Both the position numbers and the translations under genes were made by a program. From positions 1,624,001 through 1,688,000 of the forward strand of contig NZ_LT985980.1 of assembly GCF_900291985.1 (NCBI RefSeq): a DNA stretch of 64,000 bases. The letters run 5' to 3'. Positions 28,657-37,800 of this stretch are shown here, piece by piece (position 1 is the first letter of the stretch; each line of letters opens with the position of its first letter). Under the pieces are notes generated by a model. That model was not told where the DNA came from. It saw nothing but the letters and a program-made list of their open reading frames with translations, and ran no database searches. The stretch is from Lysinibacillus timonensis. GTDB lineage: Bacteria > Bacillota > Bacilli > Bacillales_A > Planococcaceae.

Positions 28657-28756
28657 TTAAATACGTTTTCGTTTATACGCATGGACAGACGTATTTAATA
28701 CTTCGATTTTATATAGATTTATTCGATATTTACAATAAATTTGTTAAAATTCGAAG
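28657..28756 (+). promoter_or_regulatory. Structured 5' leader of the polyamine operon
   Basis: Stem 1: perfect 10-bp arms TTAAATACGT (28657-28666) and ACGTATTTAA (28689-28698), with an inner CGT-TTAT-ACG hairpin. Stem 2: CTTCGATTTTA (28701-28711) and TAAAATTCGAAG (28745-28756) with one bulge and an inner ATTTAT/ATAAAT stem. No T-tract terminator and no known riboswitch consensus recognised; a regulatory role is inferred. Confidence 0.45.
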
Positions 28757-28800
28757 TGTAATGTTTTTATTATGTTCTCATTTAAGGAGGTAATAAGGAA

Positions 28801-30027
28801 TTGGGTAAAGCATTGATTATTGGAGCTGGCGGTGTAGCTAGTGTTGTGGTACACAAATGTGTACAAAATTCAGAAGTGTTCGAGGAGATTATGATCGCTA
28901 GTCGAACGAAGTCAAAATGTGACGCTTTAAAAGAAAAATTAGACGGCGGTAAAACGATTATCCATACTGCTCAAGTGGATGCGGATAATGTGGACGAACT
29001 TATTGAATTAATCAATGGATTTAAACCAGATGTGGTAATTAACGTAGCTTTACCATATCAAGATTTAACAATTATGGATGCATGTTTAGCTACAGGTGTT
29101 CACTACGTAGATACTGCAAACTACGAGCCACCTGAAACGGCTAAATTTGAATATAAATGGCAATGGGCATATAAAGAAAAATTCGAAAAAGCAGGTCTCA
29201 CTGCTCTACTTGGTAGCGGATTTGACCCAGGTGTAACAGGTGTATTCAGCGCATACGCATTAAAACATTACTTCGATGAAATTCATTACATCGACATCTT
29301 AGATGCAAATGCTGGTGATCATGGATATCCTTTCGCTACAAACTTCAACCCAGAAATTAATATTCGCGAAATTACAGCGAATGGTCGTTACTGGAAAGAA
29401 GGTAAATGGGTAGAAACAGAACCATTAGAGTATAAAGAAGTTTATAACTTCCCTGAAATTGGACCTAAGGATATGTATCTTCTATACCATGAAGAATTAG
29501 AATCTTTAGCGAAAAACATTAAAGGTATTAAACAAATTCGTTTCTGGATGACGTTTTCTCAAAAATATATCACGCACTTAAACGTTTTAGAAAACGTTGG
29601 TATGACATCAATTGAACCTATCGAATTTGAAGGTAAAATGATTCAACCACTTCAATTCTTAAAAGCGGTATTACCAGATCCAGCATCTCTTGGACCACGT
29701 ACTAAAGGGAAAACAAACATTGGTTGTATTTTCCGTGGCGTTAAAGATGGCGAAGAAAAAACTTACTATGTTTACAATGTATGTGATCACGAAGAATGTT
29801 ACCGTGAAGTTGGATCGCAAGCGATTTCTTATACAACAGGTGTACCTGCAATGATTGGTGCGATGCTTGTAATGAACGGCACATGGCAAAAACCAGGTGT
29901 TTATAACGTAGAAGAATTCGATCCAGATCCATTCATGGAAGCTTTAAATAAATGGGGTCTTCCTTGGCAAGAAAGTTTTAACCCTGAACTAGTAGACCTT
30001 GAGTTAGAAAAAGAAGAGGCTAAATAA
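28801..30027 (+). CDS. Carboxynorspermidine/carboxyspermidine synthase (Lys1-type dehydrogenase)
   Basis: 408 residues. NADPH-dependent reductive condensation of aspartate beta-semialdehyde with putrescine (or diaminopropane) in characterised relatives. N-terminal Rossmann motif KALIIGAGGVASVVVHKC; saccharopine-dehydrogenase-like core with TANYEPPE and LLGSGFDPGVTGVFSAYA. TTG start at 28801 with AAGGAGGT 9 nt upstream. The next gene is the matching decarboxylase, 1 bp away, which fixes the pathway: aspartate-semialdehyde-dependent spermidine synthesis instead of the SpeD/SpeE aminopropyl route. Confidence 0.9.
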   Translation: MGKALIIGAGGVASVVVHKCVQNSEVFEEIMIASRTKSKCDALKEKLDGGKTIIHTAQVDADNVDELIELINGFKPDVVINVALPYQDLTIMDACLATGVHYVDTANYEPPETAKFEYKWQWAYKEKFEKAGLTALLGSGFDPGVTGVFSAYALKHYFDEIHYIDILDANAGDHGYPFATNFNPEINIREITANGRYWKEGKWVETEPLEYKEVYNFPEIGPKDMYLLYHEELESLAKNIKGIKQIRFWMTFSQKYITHLNVLENVGMTSIEPIEFEGKMIQPLQFLKAVLPDPASLGPRTKGKTNIGCIFRGVKDGEEKTYYVYNVCDHEECYREVGSQAISYTTGVPAMIGAMLVMNGTWQKPGVYNVEEFDPDPFMEALNKWGLPWQESFNPELVDLELEKEEAK

Positions 30028-30028
30028 T

Positions 30029-31168
30029 ATGAAGCAAATCGATTGGACAAAAGTACCGTCTCCTAGTTACATTGTGGACGAGCGCTTACTTAAACGTAAC
30101 TTAGAAATACTTAAATCGGTTCAAGATCGTACTGGCTGCGATATTTTGCTAGCTCTGAAAGGATTCTCGATGTTTTCAACATTCCCAATGGTTGGTCAGT
30201 ACCTAAAAGGAATTACATCAAGTTCTCTATTTGAAGCTCGCTTAGGTTATGAAGAGTTCGGAAAAGAAGTTCATGCTTATGCACCAGCTTACGCAGAGCA
30301 TGAAATTGACGAGTATTTGAAATATGTTGATCACATTGTATTTAACTCATTCGACCAATTAAACAAATACAAAGAGAAAGTTCAAAGCTTAGATAAACAC
30401 GTTTCAATCGGATTACGTGTTAACCCAGGCTATTCAGAAGTAGAAACTGAATTATACGATCCATGCGCTTTGAATTCTCGATTAGGAATTCCTTTCGATC
30501 AATTTCGTCCGGACGAATTAGATGGCGTTGAAGGGATTCATTTCCATGCAATGTGCGAGCAGAACTCTGATGTACTAGAACGTATCCTTCCTCATTTCGA
30601 AGAAAAATACGGTCCTTACCTACATCAAATGAAATGGGTGAACTTTGGTGGTGGTCACCATATTACACGTCCAGATTACGATGTCGATAAACTAGTAAAT
30701 TTAATCAATTATATTAAAGAGAAATACGATGTACATGTTATTTTAGAACCTGGTGAAGCTATTGCTTTAAATACAGGGTACTTAGTTACCACTGTTTTAG
30801 ACATTGTGAATAACGGGATGGACATTGCCATTTTAGATTCTTCTGCGACTTGCCATATGCCAGACGTATTAGAAATGCCTTACCGTCCTCAAATTATCGG
30901 TGCTAGCACACCAAACGATAAACCACATACATATCGTTTAGGTGGAATGACATGTCTAGCTGGTGATGTCATTGGTGATTACTCATTCGATCAACCCTTG
31001 AAACCGGGAGACAAAGTGGTCTTCACTGATATGGCCCATTATACAATGGTAAAAAATCATATGTTTAATGGTGTCAACTTACCAAGCATTTGCTTGTTCA
31101 ACGAAGAAGAAGGCGTTAAAGTCATTCGTCGATTCGGCTACGAAGACTACCGCAATCGTTTATCATAA
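30029..31168 (+). CDS. nspC: Carboxynorspermidine/carboxyspermidine decarboxylase
   Basis: 379 residues, alanine-racemase-fold PLP decarboxylase. The PLP lysine lies in DILLALKGFSMFS; other signatures are GITSSSLFEARLGYEEFGKEVHAYAPAY, GLRVNPGYSEVE, GIHFHAMCEQNSD, WVNFGGGHHITR, LEPGEAIALNTGYL and the catalytic GGMTCLAGDVIGDY. Converts carboxyspermidine to spermidine, or the nor-compounds. Translationally coupled to the preceding dehydrogenase. Confidence 0.93.
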   Translation: MKQIDWTKVPSPSYIVDERLLKRNLEILKSVQDRTGCDILLALKGFSMFSTFPMVGQYLKGITSSSLFEARLGYEEFGKEVHAYAPAYAEHEIDEYLKYVDHIVFNSFDQLNKYKEKVQSLDKHVSIGLRVNPGYSEVETELYDPCALNSRLGIPFDQFRPDELDGVEGIHFHAMCEQNSDVLERILPHFEEKYGPYLHQMKWVNFGGGHHITRPDYDVDKLVNLINYIKEKYDVHVILEPGEAIALNTGYLVTTVLDIVNNGMDIAILDSSATCHMPDVLEMPYRPQIIGASTPNDKPHTYRLGGMTCLAGDVIGDYSFDQPLKPGDKVVFTDMAHYTMVKNHMFNGVNLPSICLFNEEEGVKVIRRFGYEDYRNRLS

Positions 31169-31173
31169 GATAA

Positions 31174-31216
31174 TAAGGCTTTGCAAGAGATTAACTCATT
31201 GCAAAGCCTTTTTTAT
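31174..31216 (+). terminator. Intrinsic terminator after nspC
   Basis: AAGGCTTTGCAA/TTGCAAAGCCTT arms around a 12-nt loop, then TTTTTTA; may also serve the convergent MFS gene. Confidence 0.85.
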
Positions 31217-31223
31217 TTCTTCC

Positions 31224-32408
31224 TCAATTATTTAATTTGGTAGGTGTAAATTGTTTTCCAAATAAATACACAATCATAAAAATAATAAAGATCATAGCAG
31301 CCATAAATAGTAAAAAACTAACCGATTGTACTATTTGCAAATAGAATCCACCAACAAATGGCCCCATCAAACTGCCCAGGCTAAAAAATATTCCACAAAG
31401 TAAGTTCCCAGTAGGTAATAAATCTTTTGGCGTTAAATCCGCCATATAAGTAATCCCAAGTGAGAATGTTGATCCAAGAAACATTCCGGATACTAAAAAT
31501 ACGATTGCAATTAAGATTTCCGAAAACTCAAGAAAACTTCCTACCCCAAATACCACTGTTCCTGAAAGGAGAGCGAGTAACAGAACTTTCCTTCTTCCAA
31601 TTTTATCGCCCAGAATCCCGATTGGTACCTGTGTTATGATTCCACCGATTGAAAAGGCGGATAAAATAATGGATACCATGGAAACATCATATTGTTCACG
31701 AAGTGCATACACAGGGAATAATGCGTTGATAGAAGTTTCTAGAACACCATATGCAAATGGAGGTAAAAATGCTATCCATGCATATTTAAAAGAAAGTTTA
31801 TATCTTGTAAAACTAGAAGCTTCACGTGCATCTCCCTTTAAACTTTTAGGTCTTTCATTATGAATTAAAAATATCAATGACCAAGCCAATAAGCATAACA
31901 CCGATGATACAATAAATGGAAATGCTTCTGATACATTAACAAGCGGTACCATTAAAGGCCCTACCGCAAATCCAACTCCAAAAGACAATCCATAGATTGA
32001 CATACTCTTACCAAGCTTTTCAGATGAAGTCGAACTGGTTAACCAAGTCTGTGTAGCAAAATGCAAACAATGATCACCAATCCCAATTAATAAACGCAAA
32101 ATAAACCAAAACATTACATTTTTCCATAACGGAAACATTAATAAGGAAAGAAAAACTAAAAATCCTCCAACCAATATGACGGGTTTATATCCATATTTTC
32201 TCAATGGCTGTTCAATAAATGGTGAAATAAGTAAAGTACCAATATATAAGCCTGTTGCATTTAATCCATTTATAGTGGATGAAACACCATCCGTTTCAAA
32301 TATGATTGCAATTAGTGGTAACAACATGCCTTGCGAAAAACCCGATATAGATACTATGGCAATTAATGTCCAAAACTTGCGTTGTTCATAACTTACAACC
32401 GATCCCAT
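31224..32408 (-). CDS. MFS transporter
   Basis: About 394 residues, 12 hydrophobic helices. Contains the MFS motif-A-like ILGDKIGRRKVLLLALLSG after helix 6 and PFIEQPLRKYGYKPVILVGG after helix 2. No substrate signature; drug-efflux-like. The ATG at 32408, 6 nt after GGAGG, gives MGSVVSYEQRKFW; an upstream in-frame ATG lacks a ribosome site. Convergent with nspC; a role in polyamine export is possible only by proximity. Confidence 0.82.
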   Translation of the reverse strand: MGSVVSYEQRKFWTLIAIVSISGFSQGMLLPLIAIIFETDGVSSTINGLNATGLYIGTLLISPFIEQPLRKYGYKPVILVGGFLVFLSLLMFPLWKNVMFWFILRLLIGIGDHCLHFATQTWLTSSTSSEKLGKSMSIYGLSFGVGFAVGPLMVPLVNVSEAFPFIVSSVLCLLAWSLIFLIHNERPKSLKGDAREASSFTRYKLSFKYAWIAFLPPFAYGVLETSINALFPVYALREQYDVSMVSIILSAFSIGGIITQVPIGILGDKIGRRKVLLLALLSGTVVFGVGSFLEFSEILIAIVFLVSGMFLGSTFSLGITYMADLTPKDLLPTGNLLCGIFFSLGSLMGPFVGGFYLQIVQSVSFLLFMAAMIFIIFMIVYLFGKQFTPTKLNN

Positions 32409-32642
32409 GTTATCCTCCAACTGCTTACTATAATAACTTAAATATGGTAACACAATAATGAAATAAATCCTTCTAATTTTTTTAAGAAGACTAAATCTTT
32501 AAAATTAGTGGTTAATATTGTATTCAATCTACAATTAGCGTAAACTTCTATTGTCTACTTAAAATTTTTTCTTGATGCATATTTTTACATACTTTAGGAA
32601 CATGCTAAAACTACGATGCGAAAAACTACATGAGGTGAAATA

Positions 32643-32840
32643 ATGTCAAACTCCATTACAGATAAAGACCAACAATTAACCTACCTAAAAGAACGTCTTC
32701 AAATTTTTCTAGAAGTTCTAGATGCCATTGAACCTGAAACAACAAGTCTAGAAGATATAGACCGTTTAATCCAAATGATTGATGATGTTGAAGATAAAAT
32801 TGAGCAATTTAATAACCGCGATAAATTAACGAAACAATAG
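32643..32840 (+). CDS. SE1561 family small protein
   Basis: 65 residues, acidic and helical: QQLTYLKERLQIFLEVLDAIEPETTSLEDIDRLIQMIDDVEDKIEQF. Matches the small Bacilli family named SE1561, function unknown, probably a short coiled coil. ATG preceded by GAGGTG. Ends before a very strong terminator. Confidence 0.75.
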   Translation: MSNSITDKDQQLTYLKERLQIFLEVLDAIEPETTSLEDIDRLIQMIDDVEDKIEQFNNRDKLTKQ

Positions 32841-32910
32841 TTTCAATGGGGAGTCTGACTTTAGAATCCCCCTTCCTTTGTAATAATTTAGTGAAATTCA
32901 TTTAAAAGAA

Positions 32911-32951
32911 ATGGGTGACAAGAAAGCATAGCTTTCTTGTCACCCATTTTT
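32911..32951 (+). terminator. Strong intrinsic terminator
   Basis: Perfect 15-bp arms GGGTGACAAGAAAGC/GCTTTCTTGTCACCC, 3-nt loop, then ATTTTTATT. Confidence 0.9.
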
Positions 32952-33002
32952 ATTATTCTATTTTCAAAGTAATTGTTTAATTTACAAATTCGCTTCCATT
33001 TA

Positions 33003-33017
33003 TTATAATAATTATAA
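33003..33017. promoter_or_regulatory. PerR box upstream of the metal ATPase
   Basis: TTATAATAATTATAA is an exact 7-1-7 match to the PerR consensus TTATAATnATTATAA. The B. subtilis homologue pfeT/zosA is PerR-regulated, which supports function. Confidence 0.75.
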
Positions 33018-33051
33018 ATTAATAATTATTTTTAACTACATGTGGAGTAAA

Positions 33052-33066
33052 TGAAAATCAATATCA
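33052..33066. promoter_or_regulatory. Fur-like dyad 1
   Basis: TGAAAATCAATATCA matches the Fur 7-1-7 consensus TGATAATnATTATCA at 12 of 14 fixed positions. Binding is inferred. Confidence 0.4.
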
Positions 33067-33086
33067 TTACTGAAATATATAGATAC

Positions 33087-33106
33087 TGATAGTGATTTTC
33101 ATTATC
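33087..33106. promoter_or_regulatory. Fur-like dyad 2
   Basis: GATAGTGATTTTCATTATC (33088-33106) resembles the 19-bp Fur box GATAATGATWATCATTATC with two or three differences. It sits just upstream of the ribosome site of the ATPase gene. Confidence 0.45.
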
Positions 33107-33120
33107 GAAGGGAGATTAAA

Positions 33121-35025
33121 ATGGATATTCCTAATCGAGAAAATAAGTCCCTAAATGAGAATATAAAAATTCATGGTGAATTAATTGCTGCAATAATTTC
33201 TGGCTTCCTCATTCTTCTCGCTTGGCGTATGGAAGTTGGTGGTTTGACAACAGCTTCCTCTCTCGCATACCTAAGTGCTTTTCTGATTGGTGGTTATGCA
33301 AAAGCAAAAGAAGGTATTCAAGAGACTTTTCAGAATAGACGTCTTAACGTTGAGCTTTTAATGGTTTTTGCTGCAATAGGTTCAGCAATAATTGGTTATT
33401 GGACAGAAGGAGCCATACTCATTTTTATTTTTGCATTAAGTGGCGCCCTAGAAACATATGCAATGAATAAGAGCAAAAAAGAAATTTCATCTTTAATGGA
33501 TCTTCAGCCAGAAGAAGCATGGCTTGTTCGTGGATCGTTCGAGCCAATAAAAGTTCCCGTTTCATCGTTATCCGTTGGTGATCATTTGTTAATTAAACCA
33601 GGGGAACGCATACCTGCAGACGGAGAAATCATTAAAGGATCATCAACGATAGATGAATCTGCTATTAGTGGAGAGTCAATGCCTATTACAAAACAAGTGA
33701 AAGATCATGTATACGCAGGTACAGTCAATCTAAATGGAACAATTACAATGAATATGACAATACCAAATTCGGAAAATTTAGTTCAAAAAATCATTAATCT
33801 TGTCCAATTTGCACAAAGTGAAAAATCACCTTCGCAGCAATTTATTGAACGATTTGAAAGTATTTATGTCAATTTTGTTTTAGTTGCAGTCTTACTTATG
33901 ATGTTTTTACCGCATTTCCTTCTTGGATGGGATTGGATGACAACTTTTTATCGTGCAATGGTTTTACTTGTAGTAGCATCACCTTGTGCACTTGTAGCAT
34001 CCATCATGCCTGCTACACTTGCTTCTATTTCTAATGGAGCGAAAAATGGGATTTTACTTAAAGGTGGTGTCCACCTAGAACATTTAAGTGCTATGAAATT
34101 ATTAGCTTTAGATAAAACTGGCACCTTAACTTTGGGAACTCCCGAAGTAACAGATATAATTGTTCGGGAAGGTTTATCGAAAGTTGAAACCCTTGCTACA
34201 TTAGCATCTATAGAAGTACAGTCAAATCACCCATTAGCACAAGCAATAACTAGGTATGTAAAAGAGCAAAACATTGAGATTCAACAAGGAATTGATATTG
34301 CAGATATTCCTGGTTGTGGGTTAAAGGCAACAATCAATCATCAAACTTATCTAGTTGGAAAACCTGATTTCGTTGGTAAAATGGAGACACAAAACTTTGC
34401 AAACAATGCCGCTTTAAAACTAACAGAAGAAGGGAAAACAGTTATCTTCATGAAAGACGAAGAAGGCATTGCTTGCCTGATTGCATTAAAAGACACTATT
34501 CGTGATGAAGCAAAACAAGCAATCAATCAGTTAAAAGAAATAGGCATTCAAATTGCTATGCTTACTGGTGACAACGAAACAACTGCGAAAGCAATTGCTA
34601 AGGAAACAGGTGTGAGTAAATATGTTGCTGAATGTCTTCCGGAAACAAAGGTCAATGAGATTCGAAAGTACCTAGACAATTATCAATATGTTGGAATGGT
34701 TGGCGACGGCATTAATGATGCACCGGCATTAGCAACTGCAACTGTTGGAATTGCGATGGGTGGCGGTACAGACATTGCATTAGAAACAGCTGATATAGTC
34801 TTAATGAAAAATGACTTAAGCAAGATTGCCTACGCTGTAAAATTATCTAAAAAAATGCAACGAATTGTTAAGCAGAATATCATTTTCTCTCTTGCGGTCA
34901 TTGCTTTATTGATCATCTCAAACTTTTTGCAAATGGTTGATTTACCATTTGGAGTAATAGGTCATGAAGGAAGTACCATTCTAGTCATTTTAAATGGTTT
35001 ACGAATGCTGAGACAAAATATATAA
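33121..35025 (+). CDS. P1B-type heavy-metal efflux ATPase (PfeT/ZosA-like)
   Basis: 634 residues, without an N-terminal CxxC metal-binding domain. Features in order: paired N-terminal helices, actuator GSSTIDESAISGESMPI, metal-site helix ASPCALVASIMPA (SPC), phosphorylation site ALDKTGTLTLG, the HP nucleotide-site motif QSNHPLAQAI and hinge MVGDGINDAPALATATVGIAMG. Closest in layout to B. subtilis PfeT (formerly ZosA), a PerR-regulated Fe(II) exporter; zinc or other metals are alternatives. The upstream PerR box and Fur-like dyads support an iron role. Confidence 0.88.
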   Translation: MDIPNRENKSLNENIKIHGELIAAIISGFLILLAWRMEVGGLTTASSLAYLSAFLIGGYAKAKEGIQETFQNRRLNVELLMVFAAIGSAIIGYWTEGAILIFIFALSGALETYAMNKSKKEISSLMDLQPEEAWLVRGSFEPIKVPVSSLSVGDHLLIKPGERIPADGEIIKGSSTIDESAISGESMPITKQVKDHVYAGTVNLNGTITMNMTIPNSENLVQKIINLVQFAQSEKSPSQQFIERFESIYVNFVLVAVLLMMFLPHFLLGWDWMTTFYRAMVLLVVASPCALVASIMPATLASISNGAKNGILLKGGVHLEHLSAMKLLALDKTGTLTLGTPEVTDIIVREGLSKVETLATLASIEVQSNHPLAQAITRYVKEQNIEIQQGIDIADIPGCGLKATINHQTYLVGKPDFVGKMETQNFANNAALKLTEEGKTVIFMKDEEGIACLIALKDTIRDEAKQAINQLKEIGIQIAMLTGDNETTAKAIAKETGVSKYVAECLPETKVNEIRKYLDNYQYVGMVGDGINDAPALATATVGIAMGGGTDIALETADIVLMKNDLSKIAYAVKLSKKMQRIVKQNIIFSLAVIALLIISNFLQMVDLPFGVIGHEGSTILVILNGLRMLRQNI

Positions 35026-35057
35026 AAAAGCTTTCGCTTAAATGCGAAAGCTTTTTT
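35024..35057. terminator. Bidirectional intrinsic terminator
   Basis: AAAAAAGCTTTCGC and GCGAAAGCTTTTTT around TTAAAT, between convergent genes. Confidence 0.9.
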
Positions 35058-35994
35058 ATGATGTACTTGCCCTTTTTAATTTCTTCATTAATTTTCGTTT
35101 TTGCATCGTGGCATTAATTAACCCGCCAAAAATTAATATCATTCCTGTAAAGTACAACCAAAGCATTAATACAATGACACTTGCGATACCACCATAAGTA
35201 GAAAAAATGTTACCGAAGTTGTTAATGTAGAAAGAAAAAGCATAAATTAAAACAACCCATGCAATTGCAGAAAAAATTGCACCCGGAATAACGCTGAAGA
35301 ATTTCAACCTTGGATCTGTATTAGGTACAATCCAATACATTAAAAGCAGAACAATAAAAATAAGCAGTGGTGGAAGAATCCATTGTACATATTGCCAGAT
35401 AGACAGGAAGGATTTTTCCACTCCAAAGTAATGAAATAATTGGAATCCATATCTTAGACCAAAAATTGTTAACATTAAAGCAATGAGGATAATGATTACT
35501 AGAGCTATTGTAAATACAATTGACCAACCACGAACAATTAAACTATGCTTCGGTTTAGTATCGTAAGCTTCGTTTAGCGCTTTAATTAGTGCATCAACTC
35601 CCCTTGAAGCTGACCAAATTGTCCCAATAATGCTTATTGAAATGATTCCACCATTATTTTGACTTGTTAAAATGTCAACTAGTGTACCTTGTGTTAATAA
35701 AAATACTTCCGTTGGTACAACAGATTCCATAAAGTCAAAAACATGCTCCTGATTTAAATTCAATAATGGAAGTAACGCAACTAAAAATATTAATAGTGGA
35801 AAAAAGGACAATAAAAAGAAGTAAGCTAGTTGAGCTCCCAAACCTGATACATCAACCTTTATCATTCGTAAAATAAAATCTTGGATCAATCCTTTAAAAG
35901 TCGTCACGTCTATCTTTGACGGATCGGGAAATAGGAAGGATGTAACCGTGTTAAGACCTTTTTTATCAGTTGATGCACTTTTGCCCCCACTCAT
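35056..35994 (-). CDS. YihY/BrkB family membrane protein
   Basis: 312 residues. A cytoplasmic N-terminus is followed by six membrane helices with the family pattern VSGLGAQLAYFFLLSFFPLLIFLVALLP and IWSASRGVDALIKALNEAYDTKPKHSLI. The family was once misnamed ribonuclease BN; its function is unknown, possibly envelope transport. The downstream end overlaps the terminator region. A YtxH-like gene lies 36 bp upstream in the same direction. Confidence 0.88.
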   Translation of the reverse strand: MSGGKSASTDKKGLNTVTSFLFPDPSKIDVTTFKGLIQDFILRMIKVDVSGLGAQLAYFFLLSFFPLLIFLVALLPLLNLNQEHVFDFMESVVPTEVFLLTQGTLVDILTSQNNGGIISISIIGTIWSASRGVDALIKALNEAYDTKPKHSLIVRGWSIVFTIALVIIILIALMLTIFGLRYGFQLFHYFGVEKSFLSIWQYVQWILPPLLIFIVLLLMYWIVPNTDPRLKFFSVIPGAIFSAIAWVVLIYAFSFYINNFGNIFSTYGGIASVIVLMLWLYFTGMILIFGGLINATMQKRKLMKKLKRASTS

Positions 35995-36030
35995 ATTCTA
36001 GGCCCACTTCCTTTCACTTGCAGGGTTAAA

Positions 36031-36357
36031 TTAGTTTAGTGAATTTGGATTTAGCGTTGTTTTAGTCTCTTCTACGATATCCTGTACAGCAACTGGTATC
36101 TCTTTTACCTCATCTATTTTATCCTTTATGAAAGAAACATTATCCTGTGTTGTCTCATAGAGCTTTTGAACTTGCTCTATCTTTTTCTCGATAATTTGTT
36201 GAAGTTCATCTCGATGCGATGCATAATATTGTACAGTATCCTTTGTGTTTTTCAGACTATTAATTGTATGTTCTCGCGTTTTACGGTCCAACATACTAAT
36301 TGCTCCTCCAATAAGAGCACCAATAATCATCGATTTAACTAATTTGCTTTCACTCAT
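36031..36357 (-). CDS. YtxH domain-containing protein
   Basis: 108 residues. One glycine-rich membrane helix near the N-terminus (LVKSMIIGALIGGAISML) is followed by a basic stop and a long amphipathic coiled-coil region. That layout is typical of YtxH-like general-stress proteins. The ATG follows AGGAGGT. Probably cotranscribed with the yihY-type gene. Confidence 0.75.
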   Translation of the reverse strand: MSESKLVKSMIIGALIGGAISMLDRKTREHTINSLKNTKDTVQYYASHRDELQQIIEKKIEQVQKLYETTQDNVSFIKDKIDEVKEIPVAVQDIVEETKTTLNPNSLN

Positions 36358-36525
36358 TATAATTACCTCCTAGACAAATCATTATTTGAAGAATAAGTGT
36401 TATACTTTTATTGTAATGAAATTATGGTTGTTTTTAAAGTAAGCACTCAGTATTGATAGTTTCTGTTGACATCTTGTTTGTTGAATGAAATGATATTTTA
36501 GTAAATATTGAAAGGTGGATATGTT

Positions 36526-36747
36526 ATGGATTTATCAAACCCATCAAAAGAAAATGTTATTTTTATGATTGAAAATATTAAAGAAAAGCTTCGTATGGTC
36601 AATGTTGACGCTATGAAATCCGAGCATTTTACAGATGAGCATTACGAAGATTTACATTACCTTTATGAAATGGTTATGAAACGCAATACATTTAGTCCAA
36701 GTGAAATGCAAGCAATTGTTTCCGAATTAGGATCATTAAGAAAGTAA
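36526..36747 (+). CDS. DUF1128 family protein (YfkK-like)
   Basis: 73 residues: [25 protein letters not shown] and [31 protein letters not shown] match DUF1128 of Bacilli, function unknown. The ATG at 36526 lies 7 nt after AAAGGTGG. A long-armed AGAAGTT/AACTTCT hairpin with a T run follows (about 36761-36847). Confidence 0.8.
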   Translation: MDLSNPSKENVIFMIENIKEKLRMVNVDAMKSEHFTDEHYEDLHYLYEMVMKRNTFSPSEMQAIVSELGSLRK

Positions 36748-36882
36748 GCCATTAGAAAAAGAAGTTCAATAAGGAAATGAAAAATGTTTTCGCTATAGCT
36801 TTTGCTAACGTGAAGTATTTTACACCCTTACAGAACTTCTTTTTTCTATACTAAATATAAATAAGACGAAATGCTTATTTTA

Positions 36883-37800
36883 CTACTTCTTATTATTTTG
36901 TAGAGCCACGGCAATTTGTGAACCTATTTTAGCATTATTTTTTACCAATGCAATATTAGCATCCAACGATTTCCCTTCTGTTAAATCTTTTACTTTGCCA
37001 AGTAAAAATGGTGTTACATTTTTACCCTTAATGCCTAATTCTTCCGCTTCTTTTAAGGCTTTCTCAATAATTCCGTTAATAAATGAAGATTCAAGTGCAT
37101 CTTCAGCTGGTATAGGGTTGGCAATAACAGCACCGCCTCTTAAACCAAGATCCCATTTAACACGCATCATATCAGCAATCTCAACTGGCGAGTTCGCTTT
37201 AAAATTCACACTAAATTCGCTATCCCTTGTATAAAACGCTGGTAACGTTTCTGTTTGGTATCCAACAACAGGAACACCTTTTGTTTCTAAATATTCAAGC
37301 GTTAGTCCAATATCTAGTATTGATTTTGCACCTGCACATACAACTGCTACATTGGTTTGTGACAATTCTTCTAAGTCTGCAGAAATATCCATCGTTTCTT
37401 CAGCACCGCGGTGTACACCACCAATGCCTCCTGTCACAAACAACTCAATACCAGCTAATTCCGCAGCGATCATTGTTGCTGCAACTGTAGTTGCTCCTAG
37501 TTTCTTTGTAGCAACTAAATATCCTAAATCTCTTCTTGAAGCTTTGGCTACATCTTTAGCATTCCCAAACATTTCTAGCTCTTCATCTGTTAAACCAATT
37601 TTAATTTTCCCATCTATAATCGCAATCGTTGCAGGTACTGCACCATATGAGCGTACTATTTCCTCTACTTCACGAGCTGTTTGAACATTTTGTGGGTAAG
37701 GCATTCCATGCGAAATGATCGTTGATTCTAATGCAACAATAGGTAATCCTTTTTCTTTTGCTTCTAATACTTCTTTTGAATATGATAAATATTTTTCCAT
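36883..37800 (-). CDS. psuG: Pseudouridine-5'-phosphate glycosidase
   Basis: 305 residues. Cleaves pseudouridine 5'-phosphate to uracil and ribose 5-phosphate (manganese-dependent, via a lysine Schiff base). Signatures: [89 protein letters not shown] and NPIPAEDAL. Its ATG directly follows the psuK stop, so kinase and glycosidase form one operon. Confidence 0.95.
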   Translation of the reverse strand: MEKYLSYSKEVLEAKEKGLPIVALESTIISHGMPYPQNVQTAREVEEIVRSYGAVPATIAIIDGKIKIGLTDEELEMFGNAKDVAKASRRDLGYLVATKKLGATTVAATMIAAELAGIELFVTGGIGGVHRGAEETMDISADLEELSQTNVAVVCAGAKSILDIGLTLEYLETKGVPVVGYQTETLPAFYTRDSEFSVNFKANSPVEIADMMRVKWDLGLRGGAVIANPIPAEDALESSFINGIIEKALKEAEELGIKGKNVTPFLLGKVKDLTEGKSLDANIALVKNNAKIGSQIAVALQNNKK

